Origin: Photobacterium chitinilyticum
GTDB lineage: Bacteria > Pseudomonadota > Gammaproteobacteria > Enterobacterales > Vibrionaceae
Direction: 5' to 3'
DNA: 64,000 bases
Assembly (NCBI RefSeq): GCF_004104355.1
Contig: NZ_RJLM01000011.1
Coordinates: 1 to 64,000 of the forward strand
Shown here: positions 38,747 through 47,609 of the stretch, piece by piece
Layout: each line of letters begins with the position of its first letter
Numbering within the stretch: position 1 is the first letter of the stretch
Program-made: the position numbers and the translations under genes
Notes under the pieces: generated by a model
Told to the model about the DNA's origin: nothing
Database searches by the model: none
Seen by the model: only the letters and a program-made list of their open reading frames with translations

Positions 38747-39970
38747 TTAAACCATGGCCTCATAACGACCATCCAGCCCCGACAACGTCGCTGACGATGT
38801 ATCTTCAGCCTGCATCACCACTTGGTTAGCCATAATGTCTGACTCGCCTTCCGCCCCTGACTGCTGGTGTGATTGCTGATGCAACCCACTGGAAACAGAC
38901 ACGTCTGCTAGCTGCATCTGGCTACCATCAAAATCAAATCGTAACCGGTCGGCATTGGCCGCCAATGCCTCACGCAGCTGTGGATGGGCTGCGGTAAAGT
39001 GCACCGAGACCTTGTCTCCCTCTAGTCGCAGGTTTACTTCCAATCGTCCAAGTTCTGGCGGATCCAGACGCACATGAGCATGCTGGATCTGATCGGTTTT
39101 GCTCAGCTGCAAACGCGAGCGTAGCTGCTCGACCAAATCACGGCCCCATTCAGGCTCGGTGATATCTACACCTGCATGTAGCTGCTGGGTTGTAGCAGCT
39201 GCTGCCGCAGATGATGGCAAGGACATATTGTTGTTGATTTGGCTGCTCAAATTACTGTGCATATTCATTGCCGGCCCCGACAGCGTGGTTGCTGCCAGTT
39301 TATCCATCAGAGAACCGTCAAACGGTATCGCCATATCTTTGGCAAGTGGCAAAGCATCACCAGTATTGGCTTTTTGTTGTTTAAGCAGATGCTGCATTTG
39401 CTCAAGCAACTCGGCGTTGGCCGGATCAGTTTGCGCCTGCTGCCCAGTTAACTGCGCCAGCAACTGGTTCATCTGCTGCGCAGCATCCTGGCCCTTGCTC
39501 TGGCCTATTTGCTGCCCGACTAGCGGATTAGAAAGCTGGGCCGATAGCTGCTCGGCAACCTGACCAGACAACTGTTCAGAGGCCTGAGTAGAAAGCTGGG
39601 CCAGCATTTGCGCCTGCTGTTTTTCATCCAGACCAGCGATAGGGTTCTCTGTTGACGAGCCCTTTGGCAAGGCAGCCAAAGCGTTCTGCTGGGCCAGACT
39701 CATTGCTAACGATTGAGGTGTCTTATCCTGCAATGCTTGCGCTTCAGCGGATACTTCCTGTGACTGATCCTGTGACAGTTCTGCAGATGCCTCATCACGT
39801 TCAGTGACTTCTTCCTTCGGCTCTGACGGCTTATCCAGTCGCTGCTCGAACTCTGCAAAGCTCATCGGCTCGCTGTCATTGGAACCATTCGATTTAACGC
39901 GTGGAGAGCCCGTTGACGAGGAAGTGGCCTGGGCTGCGTTTTTTGCTGCTACATTGGCTGAAACTTGCAT
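38747..39970 (-). CDS. lafE: lateral hook-length control protein FliK/LafE
   Basis: A 407-aa secreted molecular ruler that stops hook growth and switches export specificity. Its central 150 residues are Gln/Leu/Ala-rich and low-complexity (e.g. SGQVAEQLSAQLSNPLVGQQ). The C-terminal substrate-switch domain (about 270-370) contains ARVRLDPPELGRLEVNLRLEG-like sequence, reading HAHVRLDPPELGRLEVNLRL here, and PQLREALAANADRLR. Position and size fit LafE. Confidence 0.88.
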   Translation of the reverse strand: MQVSANVAAKNAAQATSSSTGSPRVKSNGSNDSEPMSFAEFEQRLDKPSEPKEEVTERDEASAELSQDQSQEVSAEAQALQDKTPQSLAMSLAQQNALAALPKGSSTENPIAGLDEKQQAQMLAQLSTQASEQLSGQVAEQLSAQLSNPLVGQQIGQSKGQDAAQQMNQLLAQLTGQQAQTDPANAELLEQMQHLLKQQKANTGDALPLAKDMAIPFDGSLMDKLAATTLSGPAMNMHSNLSSQINNNMSLPSSAAAAATTQQLHAGVDITEPEWGRDLVEQLRSRLQLSKTDQIQHAHVRLDPPELGRLEVNLRLEGDKVSVHFTAAHPQLREALAANADRLRFDFDGSQMQLADVSVSSGLHQQSHQQSGAEGESDIMANQVVMQAEDTSSATLSGLDGRYEAMV

Positions 39971-39978
39971 GTCACTCT

Positions 39979-40269
39979 TTATTCTTGGTTTTGCAGATAA
40001 GCGTGCATACCTTCTCGGTTACCCGCCTGCTGCTGAATTTGCTGCTGGGTGCTTGCTTTCTCTCGCTCGCCCTCAGCAATCATGGTGCTATAAAGCAAAT
40101 TAAGCCGCTGAAGCTGATGCTTCGCGGCTTCCGTCAGTCGCTGTTGCCTGATTGTCGGGATTGCACGCTGTAATTTGCAGTCCAGCTGCGCGAGCGCTTC
40201 CCAGTCCTGAGCGGCCAGAGCCTGCTCAAAGCTGTTGTGTAATCCCTTCAGTTGCAGATCAAGCTTCAC
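39979..40269 (-). CDS. lafD: FliT-like lateral flagellar chaperone (LafD)
   Basis: A 96-aa all-helical, Gln-rich protein in the FliT slot between fliS and fliK. In Flag-2/laf clusters this gene is lafD. FliT proteins chaperone the FliD cap. Sequence conservation in this family is low, so the call rests mainly on size, helicity and position. It overlaps the end of fliS by 11 bp. Confidence 0.65.
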   Translation of the reverse strand: MKLDLQLKGLHNSFEQALAAQDWEALAQLDCKLQRAIPTIRQQRLTEAAKHQLQRLNLLYSTMIAEGEREKASTQQQIQQQAGNREGMHAYLQNQE

Positions 40270-40666
40270 TGCCGACCTGCACGCGATTTGGTTTAAGTAC
40301 CACCCAGCCTTCGAGGATTTCGTTGATCAGGTGGACCACCTCATCAATGGCTGCGACATCGTTGCCAATATTGGCTTCGAACAAGCGACGACCGCAGTAG
40401 TCGTACAGACGGAACAATTCTTGAGTTACCTCGCCGCCTTTTTCCTCGTCCAGTACGGTACTCAAACCGTTCAAGATATCGAGGCATTTGGAAATCATCA
40501 TGCCTTTGTCGGCAATCTGGCCGCGCTCCATAAAACCACGGGCACGTCCCAGGTTCTCCAATAGCCCTTCCAGCAACATCTGGATCAGACGGTGCGGGCT
40601 GGCCGACGCCGCCTGGGCATGGTTCTGTGAATGTTGGTAAGCACCTAAACCTTCGTTATTCATCAT
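40259..40666 (-). CDS. lafC: lateral flagellin chaperone FliS/LafC
   Basis: A 135-aa helical chaperone that binds the C-terminus of flagellin and prevents premature polymerisation. The family motifs ASPHRLIQMLLEGLLENL (about 22-39) and KCLDILNGL are present. It lies 12 bp after fliD. Confidence 0.93.
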   Translation of the reverse strand: MMNNEGLGAYQHSQNHAQAASASPHRLIQMLLEGLLENLGRARGFMERGQIADKGMMISKCLDILNGLSTVLDEEKGGEVTQELFRLYDYCGRRLFEANIGNDVAAIDEVVHLINEILEGWVVLKPNRVQVGSEA

Positions 40667-40678
40667 CTTCCGCTCTAA

Positions 40679-42229
40679 TTACATCAACATGCTAACCAGC
40701 ATGCTCTGGGTTTGGTTCATTTGGGCAATCTGGCTATCCATCTTTGCGTAGTAGTTACGCAGATAGAGGGTCTTGGCTTCCATCCGTTCGTCCAGCTTTT
40801 CGCGATCTTCTACAATCTGCTTATTGCTGTATTCCAGCTGATCTATCCGGCGATCATAAGTACCGCCGTTCTTGTGGTAATCATCAAGAATAACCAGCAT
40901 CTCATCCATCATGCCGGTTTGGGTGTCGTTCCCCAGAAACATGGTAGAGACGGCCTCGAAGTCATCTTCCAATGCTTTATCGAGCTTCTTCTGGTCGATT
41001 TCCAGCGTCCCTTTGCGGGAGGTGGTAATACCCAGCTGGGACAGCGTCTGATAGGTCGATATGGTGTATTCGTCACCAATAACTCCACGCATCCGGCTGA
41101 TCATGCTACGGGTAGCCGAATCACCCGACAGCGCCGCTGCACCGTCCTCGCTCGATTTGGTGTAGGTATTCACCGTCTCGATCACTGAGTTGTAGGCATC
41201 GACAAACGCCTTGATATTGGTATTGACCGCAGCCTCGTCACGCTCGACCTTGACGTTGACCGCACCGGTATCTTTCAGGTTCAGACTGATACCGTCGATC
41301 ACGTTTTCCATCTTGTTGGTGGCCGAGGTAAGCTCCATCGAGCCATACTTCACGATGGCATCTTTGGCCGCCTGCAGATTCTTCTGACCATTTTCAGGCT
41401 GGGTAATATCTACCGTATTACCCTTGATATCCGCAGGGGCAAGGGTCACGCTAACGCCGCCGATGGCATTGGCCTGTCCGGTATTCTTTCCGTTCAGCAC
41501 CATGCTGATCCCGTCACCGGAACGTACCAGCGTCGCTTTCACCCCGTCATTATCCGGGTGGCTATTGATCGCCGATTGCAGCTCTTCAATCGTTACCCCA
41601 TCATTGGTCAGGCGGGTAACTTCGTCATCGTAGGCTTTCTGCCGGGTGTTATAGCTATCGAGTCGACTCTGGTCAAAATCTGAGTTAGCCGAGTTTTCCA
41701 GAATGTCTTTGATCGCAGCCTGATCGGTGGTGACATCGAGACCATGCTTGTCGGCGATATCTTTGTAGACCTGATCCTGATGCGCTTGCTTCTTATCGTT
41801 TTCCTTGGTGATCAGATCCGTTTGCAACGTAGCAATATCAATGTTGACCGAGTCAAAGCTAATACTGCCCTTGGAAAAGGTGCTACCTTCCGATACCTTG
41901 AACAGCTGATCGCGCTGGGTCTGTGCCAACTGGGTCACGTCAAAGCTGTATTCGCCAGAAACCGCATTACTATCGACGGTCGCCGACAGTACGTCCTCAT
42001 TACTTAGCAGCGCCTTTAATTTTTCAAGCTCGCTGCTGGAGTTCAGATCCTCGACTTTGTCACGGAAACTGTTAATGGTGTTCTGAATTTCTTTCAGCGC
42101 ATCCATCTCGGCACTGTTCATGCCCTCGGTGCGTTTGAGCTGGTTATCTTTCGGCGCACGTTCGGCAGCAACAATGGCACCGATCATGGCTTCATAATCA
42201 ATGCCCGAGCCTAATCCTGTCATTAACAT
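40679..42229 (-). CDS. lafB: lateral flagellar cap protein FliD/LafB
   Basis: A 516-aa filament cap (HAP2) that folds flagellin at the filament tip. The N-terminal GLGSGIDYEAMIGAIVAAERAP is characteristic. The C-terminal FliD domain includes SGDSATRSMISRMRGVI and QLGITTSRKGTLEIDQKKL, followed by a terminal coiled coil. GGAGG at 7-nt spacing supports ATG 42229. It is first of the fliDSTKL-fliA-motAB run. No clear sigma-28 box was found in the 200 bp upstream. Confidence 0.93.
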   Translation of the reverse strand: MLMTGLGSGIDYEAMIGAIVAAERAPKDNQLKRTEGMNSAEMDALKEIQNTINSFRDKVEDLNSSSELEKLKALLSNEDVLSATVDSNAVSGEYSFDVTQLAQTQRDQLFKVSEGSTFSKGSISFDSVNIDIATLQTDLITKENDKKQAHQDQVYKDIADKHGLDVTTDQAAIKDILENSANSDFDQSRLDSYNTRQKAYDDEVTRLTNDGVTIEELQSAINSHPDNDGVKATLVRSGDGISMVLNGKNTGQANAIGGVSVTLAPADIKGNTVDITQPENGQKNLQAAKDAIVKYGSMELTSATNKMENVIDGISLNLKDTGAVNVKVERDEAAVNTNIKAFVDAYNSVIETVNTYTKSSEDGAAALSGDSATRSMISRMRGVIGDEYTISTYQTLSQLGITTSRKGTLEIDQKKLDKALEDDFEAVSTMFLGNDTQTGMMDEMLVILDDYHKNGGTYDRRIDQLEYSNKQIVEDREKLDERMEAKTLYLRNYYAKMDSQIAQMNQTQSMLVSMLM

Positions 42230-42354
42230 ATTTTAACCTCCGCCAAAGAGTGCCTTTTCCCGAGTTCAACCAACCGGAACAACCGGATACGCTCCGAAAT
42301 AGCACTACAAGCAAAATTCATACCATTTATAAATCAGTGATTTTAAAGGGACAG

Positions 42355-42385
42355 ATAAAAAGAAAGCGGAAGTAAAACTTCCGCT
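42355..42385 (-). terminator. terminator of lafA
   Basis: AGCGGAAGT, loop AAA, ACTTCCGCT followed on the minus strand by TTCTTTTTATC, about 50 bp beyond the flagellin stop. Confidence 0.85.
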
Positions 42386-42437
42386 CTGAATAATAAGCGA
42401 CATAAAATAGCCGCCTGAAGTTATGCAACTACAACGA

Positions 42438-43703
42438 TTAACGTAGTAGCTGAGAAACCATGCTTGGCATCTGGTTTGCCTGAGAAAGCACTGTGATACC
42501 AGCCTGCATCATTGTGTTCTGCTTAGTCATGTTGGCAGATTCTGCCGCGATGTCTGCATCCATGATGCGACCTTTCGCCACAGACATGTTCTCTTTGATG
42601 TTGCCCAGGTTATTGATCGTTGACTGGAAGCGGTTCTGCGTCGCACCTAGGTCAGCACGAATTGAGCCAACGTTTTCGATTAGCTTATCAATTTCAGTAA
42701 CTGCAGTACCTGAATTAGCTTCTGATGTAACATCACCTAAAGCAGTCGTATTTAAGTCTGAAGCTTTCACTTCTACTTTGATTGTATTCGCACCAGCACC
42801 CGCACCGCCTGCTGTTTTAGCAGTGTAGTCATTTAGTGCTGTGACCGCAGTGTTCATATCGGCTACTGTTTGCGTACCTGCATCTACTTTTGTCTGGTAA
42901 GCTTCAGCGGCTGTTGCGACTGTTTCTAGGTCCGTCATTTTAGTTGAAAAATCATCAGGTAATTCAATTGCGTCTAATTTTGTACCAACCGCGATTAACG
43001 TGCCATCTTTAGCCTCTGTGATACCCGCAGCTTTTAGTGCTTCAACAGTATCAGCAGTCATTGCAAAGTTAGATGCTATAGCTGGATCTTTTAGTGCTGT
43101 TGCACCCGCTTTGATTTTTGTAAGATCAGCAGTTGTTGTTGTACCTAGAGTCTCAGACAATGCATCTGCGATATCTGCTTGTGCACGAAGGTTACCTTTA
43201 CCATCATCAACAACGGCAGCAAGGTTCCCCGCACCTTTGTCTACATCGGCACCAACCTGGAAGTTAACGCCAGTATTCAACTTGTCAAATAGATTTTCAC
43301 CTTTACCAAACATTGTAGTATCAACGATACGATCCAACTCTTTGCTTAATGCTTGGAATTCTTTGTCCAGTGCCTTACGGTCAGAATCAGAGTTGGTGCC
43401 GTTTTTAGACTGGACGGCCAAATCACGCTGGCGCTGCAGAATGTTGGTATATTCTTGCAGTGCACCTTCCGCTGTCTGAGACATTGAAATACCGTCATTG
43501 GCATTACGCTGAGCCACACCCAGACCGTTGATCTGAGAATCCATGCGGTTGGCAATCTGTAGGCCCGCAGCATCATCTTTTGCGCTGTTGATACGTAGAC
43601 CGGTAGACAGGCGGTTCAATGATGTATTCAGAGAGTTCTGGGTGCCCATCATGTTGCGCTGTGCATTCATTGATGCGAAATTGGTGTTTAGGCTCATTGC
43701 CAT
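42438..43703 (-). CDS. lafA: lateral flagellin LafA
   Basis: A 421-aa filament subunit. The D0/D1 N-terminal helices ([16 protein letters not shown]... to about 150) and C-terminal helices (about 335-421, ending SMVSQLLR) are conserved. Residues about 160-330 form an Ala/Thr/Lys/Asp-rich surface domain with no cysteine. This is clearly longer than the roughly 284-aa lateral flagellin of V. parahaemolyticus. The ATG at 43703 follows GAGGAA. It is the only flagellin gene in the window, monocistronic, with a long leader and its own terminator. Confidence 0.95.
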   Translation of the reverse strand: MAMSLNTNFASMNAQRNMMGTQNSLNTSLNRLSTGLRINSAKDDAAGLQIANRMDSQINGLGVAQRNANDGISMSQTAEGALQEYTNILQRQRDLAVQSKNGTNSDSDRKALDKEFQALSKELDRIVDTTMFGKGENLFDKLNTGVNFQVGADVDKGAGNLAAVVDDGKGNLRAQADIADALSETLGTTTTADLTKIKAGATALKDPAIASNFAMTADTVEALKAAGITEAKDGTLIAVGTKLDAIELPDDFSTKMTDLETVATAAEAYQTKVDAGTQTVADMNTAVTALNDYTAKTAGGAGAGANTIKVEVKASDLNTTALGDVTSEANSGTAVTEIDKLIENVGSIRADLGATQNRFQSTINNLGNIKENMSVAKGRIMDADIAAESANMTKQNTMMQAGITVLSQANQMPSMVSQLLR

Positions 43704-43736
43704 GGGAATATTCCTCAGTTCAGTATTAAACGGTTT

Positions 43737-43770
43737 ATGTCAAAACGGATGTCAAAACGGATGTCAAAAC
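43737..43770 (-). repeat. triplicated 12-bp unit in the lafA leader
   Basis: ATGTCAAAACGG occurs three times in a row, the last unit losing its final bases (ATGTCAAAAC). It lies 34-67 nt before the lafA start codon, inside the predicted mRNA leader. Confidence 0.85.
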
Positions 43771-43830
43771 CAGCGTCGAAATGCTTGGGTCGAGGTTCGA
43801 ATGACAGTACTTCTTGTCTTGTTACTTTTT

Positions 43831-43860
43831 TAATGCGACCTGCCCTGAGGAATGCTTAAA
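43831..43860 (-). promoter_or_regulatory. sigma-28-like promoter of lafA
   Basis: On the minus strand TAAGCATT, 11 nt, GTCGCATT, which resembles the sigma-28 pattern TAAAGTTT-N11-GCCGATAA. The same words recur upstream of flgM (TAAGCGTT, 10 nt, GTCGCTTT). It gives a leader of about 120 nt. Confidence 0.5.
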
Positions 43861-43862
43861 CC

Positions 43863-43889
43863 TTTTTTCGGCTTTTTTCGGCTTTTTTT
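43863..43889 (-). promoter_or_regulatory. phased A-tracts upstream of the lafA promoter
   Basis: On the minus strand A7-GCCG-A6-GCCG-A6 ends just before the -35-like element. Tract starts are exactly 10 bp apart (T-runs at 43863-43868, 43873-43878 and 43883-43889 on the plus strand). This is the geometry of intrinsically curved DNA and of UP elements bound by the RNA polymerase alpha C-terminal domain. Confidence 0.65.
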
Positions 43890-44054
43890 CGAAGAGAACC
43901 GAGGCAGCGTGATATGGCTTCCAATGCCATTGGCGGGGGCTTTGTCGCTATAAGTTGACTTACAGCCAACAGCTATACGCAACCACGCGCACGGTTAATA
44001 ACACATAGTCAATAACGAGTACCAATAGGCAACAACAGAGAGTTACAACAGAAA

Positions 44055-44081
44055 TAAAAAAACGAGCCGAAGCTCGCTTTT
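44055..44081 (-). terminator. terminator of lafW
   Basis: On the minus strand AAAAGCGAGC, loop TTCG, GCTCGTTTTTTT, about 30 bp beyond the lafW stop. The plus strand also has T-rich flanks. Confidence 0.88.
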
Positions 44082-44110
44082 ATATCTTTTTTTGAAAGAA
44101 AGAGAATAAC

Positions 44111-45196
44111 TTAAGGTTCGAGTAACGCCACGACGTTATGACGTGAGGCATTGGCCTGGGCCAACAGGGTCGGCACCGCATTATCGATAAGTTGCAGCGA
44201 CACGTCATCAGGCGCTTCCAGCCAGCTGGCTTCGATAACCCCGTCGGCATTGATCACTCCGGATTTCATCTGGTTAGTGGTCATCAACTGCTCCAAATCG
44301 AGACTCACCTGGCGCTGTACCTTACTCATCTGGCTCAGGGCCTGCTGAATTTTCTGCATCATGCGTTCAATATCCGCCAATGCCTTGCGGGTTGACTGGG
44401 GCTTGCCAAAATCAAGTTCCTGCGGCTCAACCGCAGCCTTGTCTTTCGATTCCAGTTTAGCCTTGACCGGATTGCCTGACGGTAAGATCTGCCCGCCACC
44501 GGACATCCAGATCCCTTTCTTGATTTCCGACCATTGCTCTTTCGGCACCGAAAAAGCGAGATCACCGTATTTGTCAACCTCAACCTGAATACTGCGCGGG
44601 GCAAACGCCTGACTTAACTTATCGGCAATTTCCTCGGTCGTTTCATCATTATCAATCCGCGCCCGCACTGAATTGGGCGTACCGGAATCAAACTGAAAGC
44701 GCAGGATTTCATCTTGCTGGCGCAGGGTATTCAGGCGCAGACCTTTCACCGAAAAGCCTTCTTGCTGCGGCTGCTCGCTTAACCGCGGGGTCAAGTCGTG
44801 ATGCAGTACCTGCTCGCCTTCATATTTGGCTTCACGCGTCAGCTTCACCAGCTTGTTTTTCAACTGGTGTAACGACTGCTGCAGCTGGTCTTTTTTATTT
44901 TCCTGGGCATTGAGCGAACGGCGGGCCATCTGGCGTAGCTGCCCCAAGAGCTCACTCGCTTCCTGCAGTGCTTTCTGTGTACTCTGCGCCTGTGCGGCCT
45001 GACGATGCGCCTCGCTGGTCTGCACCAACAGGCTACCATTCTTACCAGCCAAACTCGAATGCTGTTGCTGCTGTTTCGGTTGTTTATCACTAACCTTTGC
45101 CACCGCAACAACGGGCAGCTGTTTCGCTATACGATCGGGCTGTGTACTGTCACTGCTGCGCAGAGTACTGTGGCTGGAGGTAATTTGATTAACCAA
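44111..45196 (-). CDS. lafW: LafW-type flagellin-like/hook-associated protein
   Basis: A 361-aa protein in the lafW position (between flgL and lafA) of Flag-2/lateral clusters. The C-terminus (QLIDNAVPTLLAQANASRHN...) copies the flagellin D0 helix ending in an AQAN-type motif. Residues about 80-150 (ELLGQLRQMARRSLNAQENK...) align by pattern with the flagellin D1 helices. The N-terminal D0 helix is missing and replaced by a Gln-rich disordered stretch. The start appears to be TTG 45196 behind GAGG. Function is unknown; a hook-filament junction or minor filament role is inferred. Confidence 0.65.
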   Translation of the reverse strand: MVNQITSSHSTLRSSDSTQPDRIAKQLPVVAVAKVSDKQPKQQQQHSSLAGKNGSLLVQTSEAHRQAAQAQSTQKALQEASELLGQLRQMARRSLNAQENKKDQLQQSLHQLKNKLVKLTREAKYEGEQVLHHDLTPRLSEQPQQEGFSVKGLRLNTLRQQDEILRFQFDSGTPNSVRARIDNDETTEEIADKLSQAFAPRSIQVEVDKYGDLAFSVPKEQWSEIKKGIWMSGGGQILPSGNPVKAKLESKDKAAVEPQELDFGKPQSTRKALADIERMMQKIQQALSQMSKVQRQVSLDLEQLMTTNQMKSGVINADGVIEASWLEAPDDVSLQLIDNAVPTLLAQANASRHNVVALLEP

Positions 45197-45263
45197 TGTG
45201 GCCTCATATAATCAGTCGGATAGTGGCCGATAATTGGTTACCGACCCACTCGGGTTTCCCCGA

Positions 45264-46178
45264 TTACATCAATTTAAACAGGGATAGATTCTGAATTTTA
45301 CTATAAGTCATCTGGGTTGCCTGCAGTGCTGCCATCTGAGTATTCATCTCTAGAATCGCTTCGCTGTAATCCAGATCCTTTACTTCGCCGATCAGCTTGT
45401 TATTCAATAATTTGTTGTCTGCATGAGATCCCTCGATCCTCGCCAGCGCATTACGCTGACCACCAACATCCGTCCATACCTGATTGATGGTACTCATGGT
45501 GGTATCGAGATTGCTTTGTGCACTGGTCACACTGGCGGTAAGCCCACCTTGATCTATCGACGGATCACGCAAATCGGTTACCAGCTGATCCAAAGTGTTG
45601 AATATATCACTTCCGCCGCTAAAAAAGATCGCATCTGCTGTCTGGTTGGATGGAATTGTCATCGATTCTGCCACCTGAACCATCCGCTGATCGCTATTGC
45701 CCATATAGATGTACTTGCCTGTAGCCGGATCTTTTACCACTGGCTGGGTATCCGTCTGGGTACCGGCAAAAATATAATCGCCATTGGGATTTTTGCTGTT
45801 GGCAACATCGACCAGCTGATCCAGTATCGAATCCAGCTCCGTTGCGATCGCCTCGCGGCCTTCCTCGGTACTGTTGCTGGCATTAAGTACGCTGGTAACC
45901 AGCTCCTGCGCCCGCAAAACGGCATTATTTGATGCATCCAGATGGGATTCAGTCTGGCCCAGCTGCGCTTCCAGATTAGAAATGTTTTTCTGGAACTGGC
46001 TGATATTGGCCTGCTCACGATCGAGCATCATCAACTGCACCGAGCCGATCGGATCGTCCGACGGCTTGAGCATCCGCTCACCGGAACTCATCTGCATGAA
46101 CGATTTATTGACCCCGGTAGTCGAGGTCTGCATGCTGGTGAGCATAACACTGTTGAGCTGAGCCGTACTTAAACGCAT
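45264..46178 (-). CDS. flgL: lateral hook-filament junction protein FlgL (HAP3)
   Basis: A 304-aa junction protein linking FlgK to the filament. The N-terminus MRLSTAQLNSVMLTSMQTS and the motif SGERMLKPSDDPIGSVQLM are typical, and the C-terminal helix resembles flagellin. It lies 24 bp after flgK. It closes the flgB-L series. Confidence 0.93.
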   Translation of the reverse strand: MRLSTAQLNSVMLTSMQTSTTGVNKSFMQMSSGERMLKPSDDPIGSVQLMMLDREQANISQFQKNISNLEAQLGQTESHLDASNNAVLRAQELVTSVLNASNSTEEGREAIATELDSILDQLVDVANSKNPNGDYIFAGTQTDTQPVVKDPATGKYIYMGNSDQRMVQVAESMTIPSNQTADAIFFSGGSDIFNTLDQLVTDLRDPSIDQGGLTASVTSAQSNLDTTMSTINQVWTDVGGQRNALARIEGSHADNKLLNNKLIGEVKDLDYSEAILEMNTQMAALQATQMTYSKIQNLSLFKLM

Positions 46179-46202
46179 GTCTCTTTCCTCTATTTTTATC
46201 CG

Positions 46203-47609
46203 TTAGCGAAACATCGACAGGGTAATATCAAACAACTGTTGCGCCGTTGAAATAACCTTGGCATTGGCCTGATACATCTGGGTATAGTTCATGATATTGG
46301 CCGCTTCCTCATCGAGGTTGACCCCGCTAACACTGGCACGCTCGCCCTCGGCCTGATCCACCAACGACTTTGCCGCAGTGGTATCCGCTTCTAGCTGGGC
46401 TGTTTTAATTGCCCAGTCACCGGTAATACCGGTATAGCTGCTGTGGATACTTTTTCCATCGAGAACCGTAATCGCATTCTTGAATTTTTCCGCCTCGGCG
46501 GGATCAAGCTTGCTGGTATCAATCGCTATCGGGGCATTTTTCAGATCAATCAGCTGCTGCAGGTTCTCGCTATTGCCAGGTTCACCTGCTTTGGCGGAAA
46601 AGGCCAGTTGCTTGGGATCGTCAATTAACAGCGACAGATTCTTTGCCGCACCATCAATCTGGTCGACGCCGCCGAATACCGCCTGACCCTGATCGCCATT
46701 CAGATCATACCCCTTACTGTGTGTTTCATTAAACTGGGTGGCAAAGCTATATGCCATCACATCGAGTTCTTTTTGCAAGTCTTTCAGTTCGCCGTCACGA
46801 TAGTTCATCAGCCCGCCAATCGTTCCGCCGACCTTTTTACCCAAGGCAAAACGGCCATTGCCTCGCTGCAGTTCCAATCCGCCATCCTGAGTCTGATGTA
46901 GCTTGCTGGCCTGAGAGCCACTGACCAGAGGCTCACCCTGATCGAGACTAATCGTCACCGTACCATCATCGTTATAGGTAGTATTGACATTCATCTGCGA
47001 CGATAGCTGACGAATGGCTTCGTCACGGGCATCAAGCAGCTCAGTCATTTTCTGCCCGTTGCCTCCGCTATTACGTAGACTGTCATTCATTTCGGCAATA
47101 CTGGCCATCAATGAATTGGCGTCGGATACTGCGGCATCTAGCTGGCTACCCACCTGCTTTGACTGACTGTCTAGCTGCGTGCTCAGGTTATTGAAACGCT
47201 GCACCATTGACTGGCTCTGACTGATAATCGTCTGGCGGTAGGCAATATCTTGCGGCTTGGTCGATGCTTCGCTCAAGGCGGCATTGAAACGGTCCAGCCC
47301 GGTATTGACACTGGTGCTATTGTTATTGAGCAGCGTCTCGGTTTTTGCCATGTACTGAGAGCGGATCGCGTTATAACCCCAAGAACCTTTCTGCTTATAA
47401 ATTTGCTGGTTCAGGTAATTGTCGGCCATTCGCTCAACACTGCTGACTCCGACACCCGCGCCGCTGCCCTGGCCACCGACCTCGGCACCGAAACCGATAC
47501 GCTGACGGCTGTAACCGGGCGTCATCGCATTGGCTGTATTGTGTGCTGTGACTGAAAGCCCAGCATTGGCGGCACTCATGCCGGATAAACCGATATTAAT
47601 TATGCTCAT
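46203..47609 (-). CDS. flgK: lateral hook-associated protein FlgK (HAP1)
   Basis: A 468-aa hook-filament junction protein. The N-terminus MSIINIGLSGMSAANAGLSV carries the rod/hook/HAP signature, followed by NTANAMTPGYSRQR. The C-terminus reads VNLDEEAANIMNYTQMYQAN, the conserved HAP tail. It overlaps flgJ by 4 bp (ATGA). Confidence 0.94.
   Translation of the reverse strand: MSIINIGLSGMSAANAGLSVTAHNTANAMTPGYSRQRIGFGAEVGGQGSGAGVGVSSVERMADNYLNQQIYKQKGSWGYNAIRSQYMAKTETLLNNNSTSVNTGLDRFNAALSEASTKPQDIAYRQTIISQSQSMVQRFNNLSTQLDSQSKQVGSQLDAAVSDANSLMASIAEMNDSLRNSGGNGQKMTELLDARDEAIRQLSSQMNVNTTYNDDGTVTISLDQGEPLVSGSQASKLHQTQDGGLELQRGNGRFALGKKVGGTIGGLMNYRDGELKDLQKELDVMAYSFATQFNETHSKGYDLNGDQGQAVFGGVDQIDGAAKNLSLLIDDPKQLAFSAKAGEPGNSENLQQLIDLKNAPIAIDTSKLDPAEAEKFKNAITVLDGKSIHSSYTGITGDWAIKTAQLEADTTAAKSLVDQAEGERASVSGVNLDEEAANIMNYTQMYQANAKVISTAQQLFDITLSMFR

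Noticed and set aside
42493-43479. Plus-strand ORFs of 111 and 159 codons opposite lafA
   Set aside because: They are the antisense shadows of the Ala/Thr-rich flagellin codons, with no ribosome site or promoter.
45226-45233. Plus-strand GCCGATAA resembling a sigma-28 -10 box between lafW and flgL
   Set aside because: It points antisense into flgL, has no TAAA at the right distance, and no gene would benefit. It is probably a chance match.
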